Below, piece after piece: positions 1 to 11,397 of a stretch of 64,000 nucleotides of DNA. The position numbers were made by a program, and so were the translations under genes. This DNA comes from Mesaphorura yosii. Its lineage: Eukaryota; Arthropoda; Collembola; Poduromorpha; Tullbergiidae. A model generated the notes under the pieces. It made no database searches and was not told the DNA's origin. It saw only the letters and a program-made list of their open reading frames with translations. The stretch is from the NCBI GenBank assembly GCA_009869945.1, contig WIXG01000001.1:868001-932000 (forward strand), in the 5' to 3' direction. Numbering within the stretch: position 1 is the first letter of the stretch; every line of letters starts with the position of its first letter.

Positions 1-888
1 TAATGTTGAGCCGGCCGAACTTGACGTTTCATCTTCTGTCATCAAGTACTGAGGAAAGTCTGCCAAAAGAACGAACAGCAAGTTAAACGACAGCCATACA
101 TCATGCATTTTCTTCACCAGTCAAATACCTGAGGTTTGGATTGGGTGCTGTGCAATTCGGGATGATCTCCGGCGTTGAATTGGTTCGACATCGTCATCGA
201 AGAATAACCGCGTGCGAATGCGCTCTATGAAAGCACATGACGGCAATGGTGGCGAGGAACCACCTGGACACGTTACATAGCTCTCATCTGTTGTCGCTGT
301 AGTATTTGTTTGGAAATCAGATAAGATTCCATTCTGAGGACTCTTATTTCGAACTGTAAAGTCAGGCAGATCCTCGTCCATTGTGATCTTTTTCGGACTT
401 GGAGTGCCGAAATTTCTAAACGGGACTGGCGAGAGTACAAGTGCTTCCTTCTCAGGCACTGCTCCTGCAAGTTGAAGATGAGGCAACAGGTGGTTGAGTT
501 CACGATTCTTGTGAATTATATCATAGCACGAATTTTTGTCGGCATCCAGAATTAAGGGATTTCCTCCAGCGCGAATTAGTAGTTTCACGATGTCTTCGTA
601 ATCATAGAGAATGCTTAAATGAAGAGGTGAAACACGGTCCACACAATTCAAGCTGTTTGGATTAGATCCGTATTTTAGCAACAGCTTACAAATGGCAACA
701 GAACTCAGACCAACTGCCAAATGCAGGGCAGTCATTTCACAATGTGGCGTTAATCTTTCATTTAAGATGTATAGGTTGGAGGATGATCTTAGCAGACTCT
801 TCACGGCATCGGTGTCTTCATTGTCAAGTGCTTCGTACAATTCTTTCTTGAACTGTGATCTTCCCCACAACACATTGCCGAGTTCCAT
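1..888 (-). CDS. ANKLE1: ANKLE1-like ankyrin/LEM endonuclease, 5' part (runs off the left edge)
   Basis: The start codon is at 888-886. Exon 1 is 129-888 and exon 2 begins at 59 and continues past position 1; the intron 60-128 has GT-AG ends and the phase closes. Residues about 15-130 form ankyrin repeats (TALHLAVG, SPLHLSILYDYEDIVKLLIRAGGNP), followed by a low-complexity linker. Exon 2 encodes LMTEDETSSSAGS, which matches the LTEDEASSTGG-type segment just before the LEM domain of vertebrate ANKLE1. Family knowledge: ANKLE1 is a GIY-YIG endonuclease with N-terminal ankyrin repeats and a LEM domain (LEM-3 in C. elegans) that processes DNA bridges and branched DNA. The LEM and GIY-YIG parts would lie beyond the left edge, so nuclease function is inferred from the N-terminal half and the diagnostic linker only. 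Confidence 0.7.
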
Positions 889-1944
889 TTTTCGACACAG
901 AATGCTTTACGTCAGTAGGTATAGAGTTTGGTCGACATCCGAGATTTCAACTTTATCGAACACGGTGGAGCGATTGTGGCAAGGGCAAGACTTTATGAAT
1001 TGATGACTGAGAAGGCTGCAGGCACCAGTCTGCCGATGCATCCGCATCTGTATGAGAGATAACACTGTGAAAACATCAGTGGCTGATCAGTAATCTCATT
1101 CTGCATGATAGAATAAATGAATGAATGCGATTTATCCGTTACCTTATTCCGGGAGAGAATAAACTACCGTGGATGACTGTGGCTGTTTCAATCCAGTTCA
1201 ACTGCTACTGATCCTTTTCACGGAATAGCAATAACTGAAAATGCCATCACCTTACTCTGATGTTGTAGTCGTGAGACTTCGCAAAATCACTGCAACTATT
1301 AAAATATTGGTTGGTTCCGGTTCAGGAGGAGAAAATTTTGCCACTTTCTCCACACAAATCAGCACAAAATATTTCCAGTAACAGGTGCCAAGAACTTGAC
1401 ACACTTTATGACGCCAACGGATGAATTCTGTTTTGCTCCACAAACCGTTCAAACCGACTCTCACTTTCCTTTGTAAACATCTCTTTGTTCGTCCGGGAAT
1501 GGACATTGGTCGACCAGAAATTCGCGAAATTATGCACGATGTACCGTTTTATTTTAGTTTATGAGTATCATTATGAATTAACATTGGCGAGGCGAAGCTG
1601 TACACACCTCAATCATGTAACAGTTAAACATCACCGAACATAATTATGAGATGAAATCAAGGTTGTAAGCTTGATGGCCCCGTGTGTGCGAGCCTTGCTT
1701 CTCATTGAGTCAGATGTTGAGCATCAAAACTGAGCGAATAACCTTCTACCAGAGAGTGTACAAACGTCTGTAATACAAAATTAAAAATCTGCACATGAAA
1801 ATATAAATACACACAAGAAGGTTATTAACATTTGTCCAGCGTAGCTCAACAATTTCGCATCAAAATCGTTACTCAACGTGTGCATTACATTTAACTTCAG
1901 TGCCTTTTTGAAAGCATACTGATTCAGATAAAACCAGTCACAAA
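889..1944. other. Intergenic region between divergent ANKLE1-like and ACAD genes
   Basis: This holds no coding region I can support. It must contain the promoters of the leftward ANKLE1-like gene and the rightward ACAD gene. Short open frames here have no start context, splice partners or recognisable motifs. Confidence 0.5.
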
Positions 1945-3514
1945 ATGGCATCGGTGTTTCGTCGAATACCCAAATTACCAAATCCTGGGATTCCCGGCTA
2001 TGTTCATCTTTTTGGAGCGCCTAACCGGAGTCGGAACACGCCAAGATTTTCCTCGACATACACTTCGCCGTTACCTGACACATTTTATAATGCTGAACAG
2101 AAAGAAATGGCCGCTACATTTGCAAAGGTAAGCAATTCATATTTAAGACTATTGGTGACTAATCTTTGTATACCATAATTTGATGACTATAGATAATAGA
2201 AACAGACATTAATCCTCATGTAGACGCTTGGGAAGAAGCAGAGCAATTCGATTCGCATACAGTTTTTAAGAAGTTAGGAAACGCTGGACTGCTTGGCGTG
2301 AACAAGCCCGTTGGTGAGTGAATTCATGCATATGTAATTAGCTGACTTGGCTTAAATACTTGAACAACATTTCGATCGTTGCATGATTTAGAGTACGGCG
2401 GACTGGGTCTTGGCTTTAAGTACCAGGCAGCAATTTTGGAAGAATCTGGGCTTATCAACTGCGGTTCCATTCCAATGGCTTTCTGTGTACAAACAGACAT
2501 TTCTCTGCCCGCGCTCACGAAGTTCGGGACCGAAGAGCTTAAGAAACTGTTCCTAGAGCCTTCAATTAAGGGAGACTATGTAGCCTGTCTTGGGGTGAGC
2601 GAACCTGGCGCCGGATCAGATGTTGCAAATATTACAGTAAGCTCGCCAGAAAATTGCATCGTAAAATAGAATTATTTTAATAAGATTTGCTGTTGCTCTC
2701 AGACAAATGCCGTGCGTAAAGGCAATGACTTAATCATAAACGGCCAGAAAATGTGGATCACGAACGGGCTGAAGGCCGACTGGATTTGTTTGCTGGCAAA
2801 CACGTCGCAAGGGAACAAACACACAAACAAGTCACTCATTTGCGTCCCGATGAACAGCCCAGGAATCACTCGCACTAAAATCCACAAGCTGGGCATGAAT
2901 TCTTCGGACACAGCTCAAATCTTCTTCGAGGACGTACGAGTTCCGGCCAAGAATATAATTGGTGATGAGGGGAAGGGCTTTATGTACCAAATGATGCAGT
3001 TTCAAGACGAGCGGCTAGGTGCTATACTAATTGTCTTGAAGAAATTCGACCGAGTCATTTCCGAAACGATTGACTACACGCGTCAGCGACATACATTCGG
3101 ACAGCCAATCATCGACAATCAGTACGTACACTTTCGACTTGCCGAGTTAGCTACAGAAGTGGAGGCGTTACGAGCCTTGACCTACCTCGCTGTTGGTAAG
3201 ATCAGGATTGAAGTCATTTTGACTTGAGTCTGGATCAAGCTCTAATTTGCAGTTTGTTTCCAGACACTGCCTGTGAAGGAAAGGACGTGACGCGATTGGC
3301 TTCGATGGGCAAATTGAAAGTGGCAAGGCTCTCCCGTGAAATTGGGGACACTTGCTTGCAATTTTATGGTGGGATGGGATACACGCGTGAGATGCTGGTG
3401 TCAAGATTTTTCCGAGACGGCAGACTAGCCTCCATTGGCGGAGGGTCGGATGAGATTATTCTCGGTATCATTTGTAAGCTCATGGGCACACTTCCAAAGA
3501 AGGCCAAGAAATGA
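1945..3514 (+). CDS. Mitochondrial acyl-CoA dehydrogenase, long-chain/IVD-type, copy A
   Basis: Five exons: 1945-2127, 2193-2313, 2392-2636, 2703-3195, 3264-3514 (430 aa). The N-terminus is basic and free of acidic residues for about 40 residues, as expected for mitochondrial import. ACAD signatures are visible: GVSEPGAGSDVANIT (FAD-binding region), GQKMWITNG and a C-terminal GGMGYTREM. The glutamate in QDERL (about residue 286) aligns with the helix-G catalytic base of long-chain and isovaleryl-CoA dehydrogenases, while the medium-chain position reads GGGSDEI without glutamate, so the enzyme is LCAD/IVD-like in its active site. It should catalyse FAD-dependent alpha,beta-dehydrogenation of an acyl-CoA and pass electrons to ETF. 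The substrate chain length cannot be read from the sequence. It is the upstream member of a tandem pair. An AATAAA lies about 35 nt past the stop. Confidence 0.88.
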
Positions 3515-4263
3515 CACCTGCGCCCTCACGGCCATCACTTCGATCAGGGAAATGCTAATAAATATGTTACTGTTTCCGTATGCATTAGCGAAAGTCCATC
3601 AGAACTGAAATTATGTGAAATGGTAATATTGAAGCTTGATATTATTGTAAACGTCGTCTTTGGTGTAGCATTCTGGTATGCTATTAATGCTATGCTACAA
3701 AGTGATTGTGAATCTAATCAAAGGCAAGTGAAATTGAATAGAGCGATGACCTATTTTTATTGATTTATTTATAAATGAGAATAAAGTTCATAGACATAAC
3801 TGGATACTCGCGAATACTCGGATAATTCTCAGTTTTTAACTCATTTGATTTGGTAGTATCGTCACAAGACATTCACACATGGTTCAAAGTATTCGATTAA
3901 CCTCGAACTTTGCACTTTTTACATAATGCTCCACTTGTTACTCGATAAAGTTCAACATTAAAAGTTAAACGCAGCCAACACAGCACATGCAATGTTGCGA
4001 AAGGGCCAGCCAGGCATCGAGTATCGAGGTCGAGCCACGAGACACACTTGAAGACTGGTTGTTGGGTTGGTTGAATGCTTGGAACTTGAGATTTTTGAAG
4101 AGGTTTTGTCGCATTGTACGGCAATTGCTAGCTATCAAGCACCAAAACAGCTGCCCTTGAACCACGAAAGCATTTCAAGTATGAAAGTTAAATAAAATTG
4201 ACAATCATAGTCCAAGTCTTTTCGTTTCTTTCTGTTTGCGTATTCAGTGATTCTCGTGTCAAA

Positions 4264-5972
4264 ATGGCATCCGCCAGACTCTGCTGTCTTTTGAACACCA
4301 GCAGAATTCATGTAAGGAATACATTTCCAGCAGCGAAGGCCGTCAGATATTCATCCAGTTATGAGTCACCATTGCCGGAGAAATTCTACAATGATGAGCA
4401 GAAGGAGATGCAGGCGACGTTCCGCAAGGTAAGTTGTCAGATCCACAAATTCCACGGTGAATCTGCCATCCTTATTCTGAACCTGTTCTAACTGGTATCA
4501 GTCATGCTTGAAAATCAGATTCTTTTAACGGCGTCTTTGTCGCTATGTTTAGATAATTGACAGTGATATTAATCCGCACGTCGAAGAATGGGAAGCCAAA
4601 GAGCAGTTTCCGTCCAAGCAAATATTTAAGAAACTGGGAGATGCGGGCTTGCTGGGTGTCGACAAGCCAGTTGGTAAGAGATTAGAGCAGAATAGTGGAG
4701 GCAAATTATATCAAGCATTGCAGCTTGCAAGCGGTGTTTTTATGCTTTTACTCAGAGTATGGAGGACTCGGTTTAGACTACAAATACCAGGCAGCTCTGT
4801 TGGAGGAGTCTGGGCACATGGACTGCGGCGGCATTCCAATGGCTTACATGGTACAAACTGTCATTAGTCTTCCGGCTCTCACACGATTTGGCAGCGATAG
4901 ACTGAAGAAGGAATTTCTTGAGCCATCCATTAAGGGAGATTATGTAGCGTGCCTTGGTGTCAGTGAGCCCGGTGCCGGCTCGGATGTTGCAAATATAACA
5001 GTAAGCGTCAACTTCCAGTTCCAACTCCTGGAAACAGAAGCGCTCACATAATTACCTGATTGAATTTCCTTAGACAAATGCGGTTCGGAAGGGAGACGAC
5101 TTGATCATTAACGGTCAAAAGATGTGGATCACGAACGGGCTCCAGTCTGACTGGATCTGCTTGCTTGCAAACACGTCACAAGGAAATCGACACGCAAATA
5201 AGTCGCTAATCTGCGTGCCAATGAATTCCAAAGGTATCACGCGGTCAAAGATTCACAAAATTGGAATGCATTCGTCCGATACGGCTCAAATATTCTTTGA
5301 GGATGTGCGCGTACCGGCCTCCAACATAATTGGGGACGAAGGGAACGGGTTCATGTACCAAATGCTGCAGGTTTGTGAAGACGGCCTGAACTGACACAAT
5401 AAGCAACCAAAGCGACGTGAGCAACATGTTAAATGGCAATGCATATTGCAGTTTCAAGACGAAAGACTTGGAGGCGTGCTGGGCGTCCTGAAAGGATGTG
5501 ACAAAGCCATTTCCCACACAATCGATTACACACGCCAGAGACACACGTTCGGGATGCCAATCATTGACAATCAGTACGTACACTTCAGGCTGGCGGAACT
5601 GGCGACGGAAGTGGAAACATTACGGGCGTTGACTTATAATGGCGTCGGTAAGACGATTCAGGCAGGCGGTTTAGGTTGGCTCCGAACGATGGACTCTAAA
5701 CTGAATCCATGCCACCAACAGATTCTGTTGTCGCCGGCGAAGACGTGACCCGACTGGCAAGCATGGCAAAACTCAAAGCGGGGCGGCTCCTTCGTGAAAT
5801 TGCAGATACGTGCCTCCAGTTTTGGGGTGGAATGGGCTACTCGCGTGAGACACATATTTCCAGGTTCTTCCGGGACACGAGACTGTTCTCAATTGGAGCC
5901 GGGGCTGATGAAATCATGCTCGGCATCATTTGTAAGCTGATGGGCACGCTTCCCGGCAAGAAGAAGAAATGA
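4264..5972 (+). CDS. Mitochondrial acyl-CoA dehydrogenase, long-chain/IVD-type, copy B
   Basis: Six exons: 4264-4428, 4553-4673, 4756-5000, 5074-5370, 5452-5647, 5722-5972 (424 aa). Exons 2, 3 and the last have exactly the lengths found in copy A (121, 245, 251 nt). Exons 4 and 5 (297+196) sum to copy A's undivided 493-nt exon, so B carries one extra phase-0 intron (5371-5451). The catalytic glutamate in QDERL (about residue 280) and the GVSEPGAGSD and GQKMWITNG motifs are kept. I chose the start at 4264 because it gives a presequence starting MASA, parallel to MASV of copy A; an in-frame ATG at 4198 would add 22 residues. The same FAD-dependent acyl-CoA oxidation as copy A is expected; the divergence suggests different substrate or expression. 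Confidence 0.88.
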
Positions 5973-6030
5973 GACGAGCTTTCACCGATATTTTCAGAAC
6001 TAGAACTATGAACTGTCAAGTTCGTTTTTC

Positions 6031-6051
6031 TTTATTCAAGAGATTATTAAA
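6031..6051. terminator. Interleaved poly(A) signals of a convergent gene pair
   Basis: AATAAA on the minus strand (6031-6036) is about 80 nt past the stop of the leftward four-helix gene. ATTAAA on the plus strand (6046-6051) is about 74 nt past the stop of ACAD copy B. Each signal lies past the other, so the two mRNAs should overlap tail to tail. Confidence 0.5.
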
Positions 6052-6115
6052 CGGAATCCTATTTTGAATGCCATTGTTATTGGTTTGGCACGTGAAATAA
6101 GGCATTACATTTAGT

Positions 6116-6956
6116 TTACACAGAACTCGCCAGCGGGGCACTCAACGATGGAGTACCAATCACAGCTTCGCCATCCGTTTCCACTATCGCAATCGCGTCG
6201 TCTTCCGGTCCCGCTTTTTTCAGCTTGGTCAGCTTCAGCTTCTCTATCAGTCCGTACACGAACGCGATGTGATGAATTTTGTAGATCAGCACACAAACGT
6301 ACAGAAGCATCAGCTCGAAGAAGTGAAAGCCGACCGCCGTGGCGTTGCAGCATTTTAGAACCGCTATATAATTGATGAAAGTGGGTAAAGGTGAACTAAC
6401 CTTTGACATGTTTCATATTGATATTTGCCATATTTGTCATATTACCAATGGTAAACAGGAACAGGACAACCATTTGTAGTGTAACCCAAATCCGGCACTG
6501 TTTGTGGTCACTCTGCTTGACACCACCGTACAGGAAGTTCGCGACTGCGAGATCCAGCACGGAGTAAATCATGACGACCCCGAGGTTAATAATCCATTTT
6601 TCTTCATCGAAAAGACAAGAGCATTAATCAAAGTGGTAAACTAGTTACTTTCCCGCTTTCTTTCTGCTCGGTCTACAACGACAAGAATTAGAGAGCTTAC
6701 TTTCGACGGAATCCTGGCCAGAAAACAATTTCCCCAGCCGTATCAGCTTGCACGTGAGGACAATAGTCGTCATTCCTAGTACGACGATCAAGATGGCCGG
6801 CATCATCTATTCACAATACAAAGTGAGCGAGAGCGTTAATATTTTATTGACGGACAAGCCAAAGGCGAAGCGTAACTGCAGACGTCAACGTACAATCTCA
6901 GAAACGGCGATTCTTCTGGCCTTCCTCCGAATCTTCGGTTTTAGCATGGTCTTCAT
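6116..6956 (-). CDS. Four-helix membrane protein 1 (DUF4728/pasiflora-like architecture)
   Basis: Four exons read leftward: 6894-6956, 6701-6806, 6446-6601, 6116-6363 (190 aa). A short basic N-terminus (KPKIRRKARRIAV) leads into a hydrophobic segment beginning MMPAILIVVLGM, then further segments around WIINLGVVMIYSVLDLAVA, WVTLQMVVLFLFTIAVL and FFELMLLYVCVLIY, with an acidic cytosolic tail. Four predicted membrane helices in a protein of this size resemble arthropod tetraspan families such as DUF4728, but I cannot place it firmly and infer no function. The first intron falls right after Glu-Ile with donor GTACGT, the same position as in the neighbouring gene 7496-8228, so the two are paralogues. 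It converges on ACAD copy B, with 143 bp between stop codons. Confidence 0.65.
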
Positions 6957-7495
6957 TTTGTTCACAGGTCACAATTTACTAGCTCAACGTAATCGTGGCG
7001 AACCTTTGGCACTTTGCACTTAATTCCTGACCTAAAGGCTTACCAAACGACCCGTCTTATTCAGCGTCCGCCCATCATCACTCAGGATATGGACACACTA
7101 GCGTGTGTTGTGATGGTTGATTGCACGATAGGAATTCGCAATTGTCGTAGGCAATAAAAATTTGCACATCAATCGAGTTTCATAGCACACAATGCAAGAT
7201 CTATCCACGCTTCAATGAAGATTAATTAAGAGTAGTTGATAGAATGTGCATGTCTTTTATCGCCCTTTGCACTATCTGCTGGCGGCAATATAAATATTCC
7301 ACAGCAAACTGTATGGAACGTGATTTTACGTCAATTGGGCATAGTCATTGTCAAAGCTATAGTATATCCATAAATCCATAGCCAGACGTTGCAGATCTTT
7401 CTCGTTGATTCATCTTCCAGAAACCTGTTTCGAAACACGTTGTCACGAACTATAGATGATAGGTCTCAAATGCTTCAAGTAATTAAAGTTTATTG
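6957..7495. other. Intergenic spacer, probable promoter of four-helix gene 1
   Basis: No supportable coding region. The sequence is AT-rich and should contain the promoter of the leftward gene at 6116-6956 and the 3' end of the leftward gene at 7496-8228. Confidence 0.4.
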
Positions 7496-8228
7496 CTATT
7501 CGTAAATTGGTCTCTCTTTCCATACGACCCCTTCTCGGCGGATTTCTAACCTCAGAAAATGGACAACATAAATGCGATACAATTTGTAGAAAGTTAATAT
7601 TACGAAACAGCATATTAATTCCCAAAACATGTACGCTAAACTAATTGCAAAGTACGGAAACAGAAACACGACGCAGACGAGAGTATTGAGCAGGATCAAT
7701 TGACAAAATCCCCACACTAGACATATTGTTGGGTTCAGCTGAAAACAGAGTAAGATTGCGATTGCGTTAGTTGTCCAGATGCATATAAATTGCATCATTC
7801 AATATCGTATTTCGTCGACTTACCCTCGTAACCCCAGAGCACAGGAAAACGCCCAGCGCTAAGTCAAGCAGTTCGTAAATTAGGATCAGGCATGTCAGAA
7901 TCATTAAATGGTCCGCATCTACAATAATTAGTTTGTACTTATGGCATAGGCTTGAAGTTGAAGAGAATTCCTCACGTTTCTTGAAAATTTTACCGTGCAA
8001 ATCGAAGATGTTTGGTAATGGTTTCTTCAATACGAGCACCCAGGAGAGCGCGTAGGCTCCGCCGACGAGGATAAGGAGGACCGGGAAGATCTGCGAGTGG
8101 CGTATGTCAACTTATCATTCGAATTTCGAAGTATGCGTAAGAAAGAGAAGGTTCTTACGTACGATTTCGACAGTGACGATATTCCTGCCAGCACTTCTCA
8201 GATCCGAATTATCCCCGTAATAAGACAT
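7496..8228 (-). CDS. Four-helix membrane protein 2
   Basis: Four exons read leftward: 8163-8228, 7976-8090, 7824-7918, 7496-7738 (172 aa); all phases close. It begins MSYYGDNSDLRSAGRN and enters a first hydrophobic helix (IFPVLLILVGGAYALSWVLV), then LMILTCLILIYELLDLALGVFL, CLVWGFCQLILLNTLVCVVFLF and LICCFVILTFYKLYRIYVV, ending in a charged tail. Layout and first-intron position (after Glu-Ile, donor GTACGT) match four-helix gene 1, which supports tandem duplication. The role is unknown; it is probably at the plasma membrane or in an endomembrane. An in-frame upstream extension exists, but the downstream ATG gives the N-terminus that aligns with the paralogue. Confidence 0.65.
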
Positions 8229-8791
8229 GCCGGTGATATGTTGTCCGGATGGCAGTCTAGTCGCTAGACTAGTTTTATGAACGCACTGCTGAATTCTGTA
8301 CCACGCACACCCAACAGAAGTTGACCTCAAATCCAGATCCAAATCGCAGCTGCAAATGCAGAACAGAGAACGAGAGAAGCGAATACAGAAAGCTGCAAGT
8401 TTCCTGTTCATATTTAAGTTCATACAATTAGCATAGTTGATGAACTTGATGTTGATATTAATGTATATTAACTGCGACAAGATCTACATAACGCACATGT
8501 CTGGAGTGACTTCTCTTAAGTTCATCAGTGATTATAAATGTCTCTTGAACTGTACTGCGAGTGTGAGTTCGAGTACTCAAATGTCTCACATTCTCTGTGC
8601 AGTAACGCTCACTTTGGTAAACAGAGACCGGGAACGTATGAGACTAGAAAGTTCGATTTGTTTACAGCGTACAAACTAAACAGATCGAAACATTTATTGA
8701 CTAATTTCTGACTTCATTCATCGACTCGCGCTTGCATTAATTGCCAATTAATTGGTTAGTTTCAAGACAAGAGTAACTTAAATCGTTCATC
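8229..8791. promoter_or_regulatory. Divergent intergenic region between four-helix gene 2 and TXNL4A
   Basis: These 563 bp separate two start codons facing away from each other, so both promoters lie here. I see no clear TATA box. No coding region is supported. Confidence 0.4.
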
Positions 8792-9383
8792 ATGTCGTAC
8801 ATGTTACCTCATCTCCACAATGGCTGGCAAGTTGACCAGGCCATTCTCAGCGAGGAAGATCGAGTTGTGGTAAGTTCTATTATCTGTAAAATTGCTACCA
8901 TTTTGTTAGCATCATGTCATCCCATACAACTTTAAGCACGCTTTCACTAATTTGCAGGTAATACGATTTGGACACGATTGGGACCCAACATGCATGAAGA
9001 TGGACGAAGTGCTGTATGGAATCGCAGAAAAGGTCAAGAATTATGCAGTGATTTATGTGGTGGACATTTCAGAAGTTCCTGATTTCAATAAAATGTAAGC
9101 ATTCCATTTTCAAACCGCTTGCTTTTGGTCTTTTTGTTAATTATTAACTGGTCTCTGGTCGGATTGTAGGTATGAATTGTACGACCCGTGCACGGTAATG
9201 TTCTTCTTTCGCAATAAGCATATCATGATCGATCTGGGAACGGGTAACAATAACAAGATCAACTGGGCGCTGGAGGATAAACAAGAAATGATTGACATTT
9301 TGGAAACGGTATACCGCGGAGCTCGCAAAGGACGGGGTTTAGTAGTTTCACCAAAGGACTACTCAACAAAATACCGATATTAA
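8792..9383 (+). CDS. TXNL4A: U5 snRNP 15 kDa protein, thioredoxin-like 4A (Dim1/Dib1)
   Basis: Three exons: 8792-8869, 8958-9094, 9170-9383 (142 aa, exactly the length of the human protein). The sequence is nearly identical to animal TXNL4A throughout: MSYMLPHLHNGWQVDQAI, VIRFGHDWDPTCMKMDE, FFFRNKHIMIDLGTGNNNK and the ending KDYSTKYRY. Family knowledge: Dim1/Dib1 is a thioredoxin-fold component of the U4/U6.U5 tri-snRNP that must leave before spliceosome activation. The family lacks the redox CxxC, and none is seen here. It sits between members of the four-helix family with no functional link. A plausible AATAAA is at 9523-9528. Confidence 0.98.
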
Positions 9384-10701
9384 ACATATATTCTTTAAGT
9401 TTAAATGTAAATTGCTTATAAGTACATCGTCTTCTTATTTTATATAAAATTTAATAGACCTAATTACAGTATTTAATTTTACTGAGTCTTTACTTTAAGA
9501 TTTTCCTTAAATCAAACCATTAAATAAAAGTCAAATCGTTCCTTCTATCGTGACCCGAGAGAATCAACGTATCTGAAACTTTCGATCTTACGGTGTGCCA
9601 TAGATCGTAATCAGCAATGAAATAAGGCTAATACCCGACCTGAATTCATGTTTCTGTTAGACTGGCTTGGAATGACGTTCGCTCATACTCCACACAATTA
9701 AGGGCAACGGAGTTCGATCTGACTGATAACGTCAAGACTTTTATGAATGCAACTTGCCGTGCGTGGTGTTCCCTGACTCGATTATTCGCTAAGCCCTAAT
9801 TTGATAACCTGCATGGGCGACTGGCGCGTGTCAGCGCAGTCAGGCAATAAATTAACCAATGAGCACAAAACACACAGGAAGGAAGTAAAAACGAGCCCGG
9901 AGTAAGAATTTGCATGTCTGGAATGAGTTTCGACTTTCTTTTATTCTTTCTCGGGTTTTACTCGTTTACTACCCAATTACTCGAATAGGCATTCATGGTA
10001 CGATAATGCAGGAAACTTCACAAGAACTTGGAAAGTCTTCGTGCTTCGTTTGTTTGCCAGTTTGCTACTCTCGGGTGAGCTTTCTTCTTTCGCAGGAGTA
10101 ACCCCTTGCCATTTAGCAGTGGAGGAATGCCTTTAGTTGTCTTTGCTGCCTGGTCGACTCTTCATTATCGCATATCCGGTTGCTAGTTGACTGACTACTT
10201 TGGCGTTTGGCCATGAATTATGCACACTAAACCGGCGCCCGGGTCCATTCATCCATTCCTTCATACCTTTGCGTGAGAGTTGCCATTGTCGGACGACGAA
10301 GGAAACGACGACACTGTGTTTGCACGAGAGGAACAGACAGCACCGACAATGGACGACCCATTAACTCGCCGTCGCCATTTACCTGACAGGTCAAGAAAGT
10401 AATTTCCGGATTGTTTTTGTTGGTTCGTAAAAGTTTCCATTACCGCTTTGTTTCTTTAGCCAGTGACATTGTGAGTGTGAGAAAAATTAGAAATCAATAG
10501 CCAACACTGCATGGGTCAAGCCAAGCATTACGTGTGCCGTGTCCACACAAAAGTTTTGATTGTTTCTCGGGCTTTTGTACCCCACGCCACCAACACCATG
10601 GGTCGTGGGTCCCACTAACCCAATTTCGGAAACCAGTGCTCTAGGAGCAGTTCAGGTGACAAGTTCCTACTCGATTCATCCAAGATTTCTCGTGTTCCAC
10701 G
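9384..10701. other. Intergenic region, 1.3 kb
   Basis: Apart from the TXNL4A 3' UTR and its poly(A) signal (about 9523) I see no gene, RNA or repeat. The right end should contain the promoter of the four-helix gene at 10702. Confidence 0.4.
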
Positions 10702-11397
10702 ATGCCTGAAGTGGTCTGCGGCCTCCCGATTCGGAAGAGTCTCCGCGTCGCTGCCATTGTAGGAATCGTACGTGAGCCTTTCTGAGACTTCTTACGTAAA
10801 TCTCGTGAGAATGCTGTGAACAAGCAAGCAAATTCACAAGGCATTTATCGCATTTTTCTGCTTACGTTTGCAGTGCCTTTCAATAGTCTACATTGTGCTG
10901 GGCACAATTATCTTCACGAGTATTCTGCAGCCACCAACATTCAACCAGAATGACAGCATCAATGAGATTTATTACAAGATTATGATTTATCGCGGAAATG
11001 ACATTCTACTCAGGTCCCTCACCGTGATCTTACTAACAGTCAATCTGGTGCAAATTGTGTCAGATATTTTGGTAATTGACGGAACTTTGAAGGTGTGTTA
11101 AGCCTTTCTCAAAATTGTGTATGAACAGTCCCGGTCTCAAATTGACTTGATGCTCGGATCTTAATGTTTCAGGGCCGGAATGGGAAGCATTACTGGATTT
11201 GCTTCTCCGTTGACATTCTCCTATGGCTAATCAGCCTCATCTGCTTCGTGATGATGTTTTACGGAAGTGGATTCCTGCTCCTAATCATCGTGCTTTTTGG
11301 AACGGCTATACGTGGTTTTATTCTTTACCTTTTACACGAATTCATTACCTACTTAAGGAAATCGAATGACTCTTCTGAGATTCTTGTGATTACATAA
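10702..11397 (+). CDS. Four-helix membrane protein 3
   Basis: Three exons: 10702-10767, 10874-11092, 11173-11397 (169 aa). The first exon encodes MPEVVCGLPIRKSLRVAAIV and ends Gly-Ile with donor GTACGTGAG, the same position and donor class as in four-helix genes 1 and 2. Hydrophobic segments: CLSIVYIVLGTIIF, LTVILLTVNLVQIVSDILVI, WICFSVDILLWLISLICFVMM and FLLLIIVLFGTAIRGFILYLL. The intron that splits the first extracellular loop in the other two paralogues is absent here. It is on the opposite strand and beyond TXNL4A, so the array was rearranged or inverted. Function is unknown; I infer a membrane protein of the same family. Confidence 0.62.

Noticed and set aside
1252-1506. 84-codon minus-strand frame with several Cys and hydrophobic residues
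   Set aside because: No family features, no signal peptide and no splice partners; consistent with chance in intergenic DNA.
5520-5560. Apparent loss of catalytic Glu in ACAD copy B (SHTIDY versus SETIDY in copy A)
   Set aside because: The catalytic base in LCAD/IVD enzymes is the Glu in the D-E-R-L helix-G motif, present in both copies; isovaleryl-CoA dehydrogenase itself has His at the S-E/H-T position.
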